Positions 47,501-59,500 of a stretch of 64,000 bases of DNA are shown here, in pieces. Under the pieces are notes generated by a model. It saw nothing but the letters and a program-made list of their open reading frames with translations, did no database searches and was not told the DNA's origin. Source of the DNA: Oscheius onirici (Eukaryota > Nematoda > Chromadorea > Rhabditida > Rhabditidae); contig OW051472.1 of NCBI GenBank assembly GCA_932521025.1, positions 3,906,001 through 3,970,000 on the forward strand, in the 5' to 3' direction. The translations under genes and the position numbers were made by a program. Position 1 is the stretch's first letter. Each line of letters starts with the position of its first letter.

Positions 47501-50500
47501 ACAATTCTTCCTGAAGAGTCGAAAGAGCCAGAATCTTATTGCGATGTCTTGTTTTTGACCATTGGCTACAATGACGAAATTGATTTCGAGAAACGCAAAA
47601 AGGATCTTTTTGCTGGAGGAAGAATAGTCCGAAGAACTGGGAAGTATCTACAACATGTCCAAGGAATGACAACGCAGGAGATAATGGAGAAACTGGGCAA
47701 GTTATCCTATCTGGAAGAGGCAGCCAGTTCAAATGGAAAAGTTGTCATGATGTTCAGCGGTCAAGGAGCGCAATATCCGTTGATGGGAGCTCAACTAGTG
47801 GAGTCTTTTCCTGTCTTCAAGAAAATTTTCAACGAATGTTTGGAGAAATGCAATGGTTTCCTTCAAGGAAAAGTTCCTCTTCGAGACATCCTGAACAAGA
47901 CGGAAAACTACAAAGAACTGTTGTTAACGACTCACATGCAACCGATCATGTTCAGCTTCTGCTACGCCTTAGGACAATTCTGGAAGGAAATGGGAGTTGA
48001 GCCCGACTACTATCTCGGCCACAGTGTTGGAGAACTGGTAGCTGGAGTGCATGCCGGAATCATGACGTTGGAGGAAGGAATTGAACTTATTGTGGCAAGA
48101 GGACAGGCTATGGAGAAGATCAATGGACGAGGAGCCATGTTGGCTGTCGATAGTCGTGCGGCAGCCGAAGTTCTCAAAAAGTTTGATGTGTCGATTGCGG
48201 CTGTCAACAGTCCAAAACAGCTGGTCGTGGCTGGAAAGAAGGACATTCTGGACCAGGCTTTGTCCTTCGTGAAGGAGAAACAGCTACAAGCCACCTTTGT
48301 CAACACGATGTATCCATTCCACTCGTCTCTTATAACGGAAGAGGACTTGAAAGGACTACGAGCAGTTCTCAAGAAGATCCATTTCAAAAAGGCAGAGGTT
48401 CCAATTGTGAGCAATGTGACTGGAGAGCTGATCACGGAGTTCAGCGAAGAGTATCTCATCAAACATACTGTCAGTGCTGTTCAGTTTGTCACTTGTGCGG
48501 AGACTTTGGTCAAAGAGGGTGTGAGGATGTGGATTGAAGCCGGCCCTTCTGCAACTCTCTGTCAATTCTTGAAGCGCATCATCGATCCGAAAGAACACAA
48601 GTTTTTTCAAAGTATTCAAGACAAGGGAGACGAATGTGTCAAGCTAGTCGAGACAGCCATCGAGCTACAGAAATTTGGAGTAACTGTCACTCTGAAGAAA
48701 CTGTACATCGAAACTGACGAGGAAAATGATCTACAGCTTTCAATTGTTTCACCTGTTGAAAAAATTGAGCTGACGGACGAAGAAGTGATTGCTATCAAAG
48801 ATCACGAGGTCAACAAAGAGGTTCTAGTGCCGGGAATGCTCCAACTGTACCATCTTCTCAAAAGTGTCAATCAGCTTTCGACGACGGACTTCTTCACTTT
48901 AACCAATGTCCGCTTTTCGTCACCTTGGAAGCTGGACCAGAACAGGACAGCTGTAACTGTCAAAGGGAATGATAACCGTCTTACTGTCAAGGTCAACTAC
49001 AAAGCAATTTGTCTGGCTGGTCTGAGACAATGGAATAATCCTTGGAAACAGATTAACCGTCTCGAGGATTTCCAAAGCTGTAGTCTGAAAGTTGATGTTG
49101 ACAAGTGGTATCATCTGAGTGCGCTGGCAGGTCTTCGTTATGGACCACGTTTTCAGGTGCTGAAAGACGTCAAAAGGGAAGAAAAGAAGGCTGTCGCGAA
49201 AGGAATTGTTGAGGTGAGAGATCTTTTGAAAGGACTAGAAAAGGAATTTAGGACGGTGCGTTCCTGTGGCCGCTAATGGATGGAGCTCTTCACCTCATCT
49301 GTCTGATCGTTTATCATCGTCGACCAAATGAGTACTATGTACCTGTTTCTCTGAACGAGGTTTTCATCGACTGGAGTCACAAGCTGGAACCAGGACAGGA
49401 AGTCCAATTCCTCGCTGAACTGACAGCCGAGAACGACAAGTTCTTCCAGTTCAATTCAACAGTTTTGATTGGAGGCACACTGGTCTTCGAGGCCAGAAAT
49501 GTAACAGCTGTCGTGTTCAAGTCAGAGCAAGAAACGAAGGTTTGCAAACGTCCAAAAAGGCAGACAAGTTGTTTAGATTCTGGAAAAAATTGAACCTGGA
49601 AAAGATAGCAACGGAACCGAGACTGAGCTACCAAACTTCCAGAAAGTGAGTTACTCCTGGGGAACTAGTAAATAAAATGTGCAGACTCAGCAGATGAATG
49701 GTCACTCTGATGAGAAAACTACTTATCAGATATCCGAAAAGGTACGATCACTTATCATACAACATTAACATCATTTGTAGGAGTCCGAGATGAATCGCCA
49801 AAAGTCAACGAACGAAGTGATAGTGGTGGGTTCGGCTGGGAGCTTCTGCTTTGCTAGTATAGACATTTCCTCGCTTTGGCAACAGCTTCTGCTTGGATCG
49901 AGTTCTCATAGTTATATCCACCGCTCTCCTCACGTTTATCCAAACATTTCCCTTATTGATCAAGACATTTCCCAATGGGATCCAGAGTTTTTCGGAGTCA
50001 GTCCAAAAGAGGCCGCTTTCATTGATCCAATGCAACGTCTCCTCATGGTCATGGTTTATCGAGCTCTCGAAAATACTAATTTTCCTTTTCTACCGTCCTC
50101 AACGGGAGTTTATGCGGGGCAGAGTGGAATGGACTTTGTGCAAATGGTATACGGAGACAGCGAGGCCAAGCTATCCGGCTTTTTGGCAGCCGGAACTCAC
50201 GGCAGTTGCATATCGGGCAGAATATCACATTGGTTAAAGTTGGAAGGTCCTTCTCTCGTGGTCGATACTGCCTGTTCCAGTTCTTTCACAGCTTTAACAC
50301 TGGCAGCTGAAGACATTCGAAAAGGACAAGTTGAGATGGCAATTGTGGCCGGAGTACATCTGATTCTCCACGACAAAGTCACAGAAGTTTTGACGAATGG
50401 AGGCATGCTCAGCTCGTTCAGTAAAGTCTTCGATGCTTCTGCAGATGGATACAGAAGATCAGAAGGAATTGGAGTTGTTCTTCTTGCTTCTAAAAAGTAC

Positions 50501-53500
50501 TGTTCATCACACGGTCTTCCTCAACTGGCCAAACTGTCCAGTTGGTACAGCCGACACAACGGAAAGTCAGCTGCTATTCAAGTTCCAAATGGACATTCTC
50601 AGGAAGACTGTATGAGACACTCTGGTGGGTATACGGAAGAAGTCGAACTTCATGCTACCGGAACCTCTTTGGGAGATCCCATCGAAACGTCGGCAGTTCT
50701 TCGAATCGGGAAGACTACCGTCAGCAGCATTAAGAGTCACCTCGGACATGCTGAAGGGGCTTCTGGAATGGCCTCGCTTCTGACTGTTCTACTACAGTTA
50801 CAGTATGGCTACCGTCTACCTCAACTTCATCTCTCTTGTCCTAACCCGAAAATAGGTGAACTTTCTACAAGGCTCTGCGGAGAAGAGAAGAATCTTGATC
50901 GAATTCGAATCAACAATTTTGGATTTAGCGGCAGTCTCGTTTCCGTTAGTTTGGAGCTGATTGAGTCAGAGAATGAGAAGGAACTTCTTCGAAAGTACTA
51001 CATCCTTCCTGTATCGGCAAAAACCCAAGCTTCATTGACAGAAATGATGAAAGAAACTCTCGACGTTTTGAAGCACAGCGACCAATCGCTCTCTTCTCTA
51101 GTTGGAATGTTTCAAAGTCGTCCTCAGTACAGATATCGCGACTCGATTCTGCTCGACTACAAGCGAAGAGTAGTCTCGAACAATGACAATGAATTTGGAA
51201 CCGAAGACTTGGTTGAATTTCTTTACGGAAAAGGTGTAGCTGAATCAAAGGGAGACTTGAAAGCTCGCATTCAAGCCACTCTTCACGAGGCTGGAACCGT
51301 CTTCTCTCCCAGCAAAGTCTTGTCTCCATTTGACTTTTACAGTCTCTTGAACAAGGAATTCTTGGCTGGGACTAGTATCAATTGGAAAGCTGTCGACACC
51401 TTTTCTACTCCACGTGGTATGCGATCGCCTGCATATAAGTTCAACGATCGCCGATTCTGGTGCATTAGTGAAAAGAAACGAGAGATTCTGGAGAACAGGG
51501 ACGAGGATATTTACTTTGCAGTACAATTGCGAGAAAAGCATCTTTCAGAGAAGCAGTCCTCCCGAATAGTAATAACCTACAGCTCAATAAATGAGCGGAA
51601 AGTCTCTTCTCTTCAGGGAGCCACAATCCTGTTCATTCCGAAAGACAGTTCTTACTCGGAAGCTGTGTCTCTTTGTCAACTCTGGAACTCGCTTGAGGAC
51701 AGTCAAGATGTTGTTATTGTGGTTGCAGTACTATCAAACGGTAGCTCTTTCATGGAATGGCCCGCTCTTCTTCGAAGTTTGGCTCAAGAGAAGTGTCTCT
51801 TCTACCTTTTTGTCTCTTATGAAAAAGAGCTGCAATTGGAAATAGAACTGAAGTCACTGGACATATTCGAGACAGTCCACTGGATAGAAGGCAAGCGATT
51901 CGTGGAAAGATTAGAGAAAGTCCGACCAACTCATTCTGAAGAACAGATCAACCACTTGGTGGTATCCGGAGGTAATGGAGGTATTGGAGAAGAGATCATA
52001 CAGTACTTAAAACCGGGAAAAACGACGGTATTAAGTCGCTCAACTGGCCATGACCTTTCGCTGACTCATTGCACTGGACACCTTCCCAGCGATGCTGATC
52101 TAGTTGTTCATGCGGCTGGAACCGTGGAAAATGCGCTGATGAGACATCAGGACGAAGCACAGTTTCAACGGGTTGGAGACATCAAAATCAACGGGTATAG
52201 GACTCTCTCGAAGCGTATTTCTTCTCCACAAGGCATAATTATCTCTTCGGCAGCAGCCATATTTGGATCACTTGGTCAAGCCAACTATGCCTTCGCAAAT
52301 GGACGAATGGTGTCGCTGGCCGAGCTCTCGGGATATCCATTTCGTGTTGTTCATTACGGACCCTGGGAAGATGTCGGAATGCTCTCTGAACCGAATCTCG
52401 ACGGAATCCGGACACAGATTAGGAAACGTGGATGGAAGTTTTTGAATCCGAAAGTGGCAGTTCAAGCAGTTCGAACGAAAGAGAAGAATCTGCTGGTCTT
52501 TAAAGGCGACTTCCAGAAGATTTTGAATAACGATCCTCATCTGGAAATGTTCCTAGAAAACATTGTTCAAAAATCTGAACCAATTCCTCCGAGGCCAAAA
52601 GAAAGAAGAAAGGTGACAGACTTGATCGAAGAAATATCCGGTTTGAAGGATCTCTCTGACGAGATGAACACGCCGTTGATGCAGTTGGGAATGGATTCGC
52701 TGTTGCTGGAAGAGTTGAGGAACAAGATCGACCAAGTCTTCAAAATCAAAGTCTCCGCGGCAGAGCTGTACGACAACTGTACTGTGACAATGCTCGAGCA
52801 ACTTGTTGAGAAACAGAAGGCAGTCAAACAAACCGAAATCGCAAGACCAGCAGACAAAATGCTGAAAGATGGATCTGTGGCCATTGTCGGAATGAGCGGA
52901 TCATTCTCTGGAGCGGAAGATATCGATCAATTCTGGAACAATCTCATGGATGGAACGGAATCCATCACTCGATCAGAAGCTGAAGCGGGATACGTGTCAG
53001 CAGTCGGCATGGCTCCCAACATTGATCAGTTTGACTACAGATTCTTCAAAATGACGAAAGACGAAGCAGATGCCCTCGATCCACAAGTCAGAGTGTTCAT
53101 TCAGCACGCCTACAATGCTCTGGAATCTTCTGGCTACGTTAAAGAACGACAGTCTCTCAAAGTTGGAGTGTTTGCCGGAGCTGAACCGAGTGAATACTCG
53201 AATGGAGAAGAAGAGCCCGAAGGATCATTGCAACGGATGTTTCGAAGTAACATGAAGGATTTCTTGACCACAATGACTGCTCATTCTCTCGATCTGAATG
53301 GCCCTGCTGTCGGTATCTATTCCGCTTGTTCCACTTCTGTTCTGGCCATTCAGCAAGGCGCCAATGCTTTGAAACTCGGTCAGATTGATCTGGCGATTGT
53401 TGGAGGAGTTTCTCTTGCTCTACCAAGTCAGTCTGTCTATGAGTATCAGAACGGAATGGTTTTTTCGAAGACTGGTCAATGTCGTCCATTTGATGTCTCT

Positions 53501-56500
53501 TCTGATGGAACAGTTCGGGGATCCGCAGTTGGATGTCTGGTTCTGAAACTTTTGAATAAGGACGATGACAATGTTCTCGCGGTCATTCGAGCTATCGGAA
53601 CCAGTAATGATGGAGCAAGGAAAGCCAGCTTTATGGCTCCCAATACAAGTGGACAAACTCAGTGCATTCGAAACGCTTTGGAACAGCTCACTCCTGAAGA
53701 AGTTGACAGAATTCGGTATGTCGAGACGCATGGGACAGCAACAGCTGTTGGAGACGAAATTGAACTGGTCGCTCTTCGGGAAGTTTACGAGAAGAAGCTG
53801 ATGCTCGGATCTGTGAAGGCAAACATCGGACACGGTTTCGCCGGAGCCGGAATTGCTAGTATCGTCAAGGCTGTCAAAATACTGGAAACTAACCAAGTTC
53901 CTCCTCAAATAAATCTGGTGAAACCGATGGAAGCTGCCGAAAGTTTCGACTTTGCGACTGGAGTTACGTTCCTTCCTCTTGACTCGTTGGTGGCTGTAAG
54001 TTCATTCGGAATTGGAGGAACCAATGGACATTTGGTCCTGGAGAAAGGACTGCGTCGGAACACTGTCCCTCAATCTCCAATTCCAGTGGTTATTCCAATC
54101 TCAGCCACCTCGAAAGCTTCATTGCAAGAGAGCAAGGCAAAACTGAGAAATTATTTGCAAAAGTACCCAGATAGATTATCTTCTACAGCTGATTCTCTTC
54201 AACACAGGAGAGATGTATTTCGACACAGAAGCTCCCTTGTATTCATCAAGAAAATGACCATCGAGAGCTCCGAGTATCAAAAGTTAGAAGATATTTCTTC
54301 CAGAAATATTGCCTTTTTCTTCTCTCCCCAAGGTGTTCAGTATCCCAATATGGAGAAAACACTGTTCGATCAAGATACCGCCTTCTCCAGAACGGTCAAG
54401 AGGTTGTGTTCTATCGCAACAAGAGTAATCGGAACAGACTTTCTGAGAATAATGTATCCCACTTCGTCCGATGATGAACAGCTTTGTATGAAGCCAGATT
54501 TAGCTCAAGTTGTGGTCCTCATCATCAATCTGGCTACTGTTGCCCAGCTTAGAGAATGGGAAATAGACGCGGACAGTCTGGTTGGTCACAGTGTGGGAGA
54601 ATACGCAGCTTTGGTATGTGCAAGTGTACTCTCGGAAGAAGACGCCATTAAACTTCTGTACGATCGTGGAAAGCTGTGTTTTTCAACTCCTCAGTCAGCG
54701 ATGCTTGCTATCAAAGGATCATTGCCTTCTCTACCGGACGGGGTAGAAGTGTCAGCTATTCTCTCGGAGAAGCTACATTGTGTCGTCGGAACTGAAGAGA
54801 CAATCGACAATCTGAAAAGCCAGCTGAACCAGAACCAGCAAGAGTACAGAGAACTTCAGACCGAGCGAGGCTTCCATAGCTCTATGTTAGATGCCGTGTT
54901 GGAAGACTTTGAGAGATTCGCTAATGACTACGCTTACAAGAAGCCGAAGAAAAGCATAATTTCGGGAATTGATGGGCAGCAGCTTACTAGTGTCTCGGCA
55001 AAATATCTGAAGAATCACATGCGACAGCCAGTCAACCTGAAAGAGTCTTTCAAGACTTTGTTTGCGAACGAAGACATCAAAGTCGTCGTCGAGATTGGCC
55101 CTGCTGGAGTTCTGAGAAGCATTCTCCGTGAAGATCATCCTGAAATCACTCCAGTCAACACAATTTCTTCAAAGGGAAAAGCCTCTAATTCTACTCTTAC
55201 GACTAGTTTAGGAGAACTTTGGTCTATCGGATACTCGATAGATTGGAAAAGAATCTATAGATTGGAAAAAAACAATCCTTTTTGTCCTGGCTACAGCTTC
55301 GAAAAGACGACTTGTTGGAAAGAAAGACTGCCTTCCGACGGACACAAGTTCTATTCCATCTCATGGATACCAGTGGAGGAAAATAAGAAGGAAGTTGTGT
55401 CGCTTTTTGTTAGTAATCGGACTGACTTACCTGATGCCATGACTACTAAGCAGTTTATTGAAATGGAGACATCTACAAGTGCAGTAGTATTCGTTCCAAG
55501 CCAAGAAGACGACGTGTTTCGGACAGTCCAAGAACTTTTGGAGACCTCGATTCGCCTGAAAGCTACCCGTTTCACAATTCTCTCCAATGGAAGTCCCTCT
55601 GATTGGCTGTCTCTCGGTCCAATTCGAGAGATTCAGCTGACTAGTTCGAGTCTTAACTGCCAATTTGCCTTGAATCCTGACCAACTGACTGTTTCCGAAG
55701 CATTGGAAAAGATTTCCAACTACCAAGAACATCTGGTGACTCTTGGGAGAAACCGATCGTATAGATTGGGATATAGTGAACAAGGTGAACCCTCAAACAC
55801 ACTTCAGATCCAAGGAATCGTGGTCATTTTCGGTGGCTCAGGAAGTATTGGATCAGGCTATGTGACTGTACTAAAGACGATGACAGCAGTCGAAAAGATC
55901 ATTGTGGTTGGAAGAAAAGAATACTGCACCCAAAATGAGGTCGACTATCGAAAAGCCGATATCACTTCTGATTCTGAAGTGAGCAGTCTGCTGGCGAGTA
56001 TTCTGGAAGAACACAAAAGGCTAGACGTCGTTATAAACTTGGCCGGCGTTGTGACCAGTAACTCTTTGAAGAAGACTTCAGACGACATCGACAAAATTTT
56101 GGCTCCGAAAGTTCGCGGAACTGAGAACATTTTGCGCTTCTTTGAGAAAAACAATTTGGTCCTTCCAGTCCTCATTTTGAGTAGTTCTCTCAGCAGCTAT
56201 CTGCCGATACAAGGGAACAGCGACTACGCTTCAGCTAATTCTTATCTGGATGGACTTGCTGTGAAGGGGCATCAGTTCGTCAGAAGAGTTCAGACAATTC
56301 AGTGGCCTCTGTGGAAACAAGGGTCGATGGCGGGCGGAACTTCCGACGGAATAGGTCGTCTTCTGGGAAGAGGATCGTTGACTCAGTCACAAGGACTAAA
56401 GGCAATCAAGGAGAGTTTCGGTATGTCCGGATGTCTTGCCTACAGTTTCGTTCATCCGGAGAAACTCAAGAAACTAGTTGTGAAGGAACAGCAAGAAAGT

Positions 56501-59500
56501 GGAAGACATCAAAGTATTGAAACTAAGCTCACTAGACTGGAAGTAATCAGACTCGCCTGGAAAGAAACATTGTCTTGTGAAATCGAAAAAGAAAGCAACT
56601 TTTTCGATCTGGGAGGAAACTCCCTGAATGGGCTCGGATTAGTCTGGAGATTGAATCAGTCGATAGGGACACAACTCTCTGTGAACTACATCTTCAGTCA
56701 TCCTGTCTTTTCTGATTTCTATGAAAATCTTCCGAAACCTGAAGAGAAGAGCGAAAGTGACAGTTTGGACGTCCTGTCACCGGTTCCACTCTCATTCGCC
56801 CAAGAGAACATGTTTCTTCTGAAAGAACTCGATCCTGGGCCTCAGTACAACATCGTGTTTGTCGTCGACTTTGGAGCTGATTCGAGAGTCGGCGAGAAAG
56901 CTATGATGACTGCTGTGAGATGTCTTCTGGCCAGACAAACAAGTTTGAGAACCGTCTTCAAGAGACGAGGAAACCAGTTCAGCCAGCAAGTGATCTCACT
57001 AACAGAATGTTATCACTCTCTCGATGTGAAGAGAATGGAGGAAGGAGATTACGAAGCACGTCTGCAACGAGAGAAGACCAGAATCTTCGACTTCGAAACA
57101 GTTCCACTGATCATCGACTGGATAGAAACACCTTCGGGCAAGAAGCTCCTTTTCAATCAACACCATATTCTAACGGACGGATGGTCCATGACTGTTCTAG
57201 CTACAGAACTCAGTCAACTCTACAAATCTGTGTTAGAAGGTCAGGATGCACAGCTTTTGAAGGACAATATTGCAAAGTATGCCGTAGCTAACAGAAATCT
57301 GCAATTTGAAAAAGAACTACTGGAGCTAAAGGAAAAACACAAGGAACTTGGAAAGACTGTCGTCTTGAGGGACAGCCTTTCGTCAACGGACAGATTTGGA
57401 ACTGTTGTCAAGTACATTCCTGCTCGTTTGGTCTCCAGGATCCAATCACTGGCAAAGATCTTCAAAACAACTGAATTCGTCATCTGTCTTAGCGCATATC
57501 TCCTGACGCTTCGACGATGGAAAAGTCAGATGGATGAGGACCAACTCGTGGTAGGAATACCCGTATCGGGAAGAGATGAACAATCCAAGGATCTTATTGG
57601 CTATTTCTTGAACAATCTCGTCCTGAAAGTCGATTTGAGATTGGAGAGTCAGCTAGAGGAATGTATTCAATTGGTTGAAAAGGAATTGAACGCAGCGAGG
57701 AGAACTGAACATGTCCCATTCTTCAAGCTAGTTGGAGCACTTGGACTGGACAGAACCAAACGAGAACATCCCGTCTTCCAGATGTACTTCAACTACCGAC
57801 ATACTCTTGACTATCCCCGAGTTGAGATTGAAGGACAGGAATGTGACATGAGACAAGTCTCGAAGAATACACTCTTTGACCTCTCCACTACCATTGATGA
57901 GACTCCCGAAGGATTGAGAGTCATGCTCGACTACAACTGTCGCTATTATGAGAAGGAGACGGTCGAGCAGTTTGTTAACGACATTTTAAAAACATTGTTG
58001 GATCGGAAGAGCTGCAGGACGATATGTGGCGAGAGAACTGATGTTCCAAGACAGATACACTTCAAAAAACTGCGATACAATCAAAAGAAATCAGATCTGA
58101 CGAACCTTGGAATTGATCAGAAGTATATTGAAGAGTTGGGAATAGCACCTCGACCAGACTCCATCGTGGTCTTGGAGCTGTCTTCCAACACAACAGCTCG
58201 ACTCATCGCAGCTGTTCTCTCACACGGAATGGCATTTGCTCCAGTCGATCCCAATTGGCCAGAAGCACGAAAACGGACTATCCGAACACAACTTGGAACA
58301 GCACTTTGGTTGGATGAGGACCTTCTTCAAAGTATCCAGTACATAAACAGACAACGATCTCCGATCAGATCTCAATCACAAGATCTCGCGTATATAATTC
58401 ATACGAGTGGATCAACAGGTGTTCCGAAAGGAGTAGCAGTCGCTCACAAAAACTTGAACTGTTTCCTGACCACAGCCATCAGACAAATGCTTCTCAACCA
58501 TCGCTCCGTCGTCTACAATTCGGTCAATACGGTCTTTGATGTCTCAGTTTCAAACATTCTTGGAGCAGCATCAACTGGAGCACAATTGTTCCTTCACGGA
58601 GATCTCAGAAACCAGCTTGAAGAAGCTAGAAACTGTAGCTACGTATTCTTGACTTCGGCCGTCTTCAACTCGTTTTCCGGAAGTCAGATCCAGAGTCTAT
58701 CAGCAGTCGAATCTCTTTTCGTAGGCGGAGAGACTATACAAGACAAGACACTTCTAGAATCACTGAGGAGTGGACTGGACGTTACTCAGATCTATGGTCC
58801 GACGGAAGGAACGATCTGGAGTCTGACCAATCGATGCAAAATGGTCGGCGAAGTTGGGAGCCTTATCGGGAAGCCAATGTCTTCCGAAACCGCCACAGTT
58901 TCTGGCGGAGGGCCTCATGGAGAACTCATTTTGTCCGGAGACAAAGTTGCTAGAGGATATTTGGGCAGGGAGTCGTTCAATGGTACCTATTCAACGAGAG
59001 ATCTTGTCCGTCTGAAAGGAAAATCACTTGTCTACTTGGGACGACTCGATGAGCAGGTGAAAATACGCGGAAACCGAGTAGAACTGAAAGAAGTTGAACA
59101 ACAGACTCTTGCTGTATCGGGAGCTAGAAGTGTTGTTGTGCTGAAGAATGAAGATTCTCTCATCGCCTTTTTGGCCTCCCCAGTGGAATTCGATTTTTCC
59201 CAGCTGAAACACGCCTTATCCCAACTTCTGCCTGCTTACAGTATCCCCTCTGCTTTTATTTTAGTTCAAGAGCTTCCTCGTAATTCCAATGGCAAGATTG
59301 ACAAGGCTAAACTCTTACAGGAATATCACTCCAAGATGAGAAGAGTTCCAAACCAGGGTCCTTCTGAGGACAGAGACATTGAAAATTCGATCGAACAGAA
59401 GATGTTTGCCGTCTTCGCTAAGACTCTTAACCAGAAAGTGTCCAGTCTGAACGAGAGTTTCTTCAGTCTAGGCGGTCATTCTCTACTCCTTCTGACTTTA

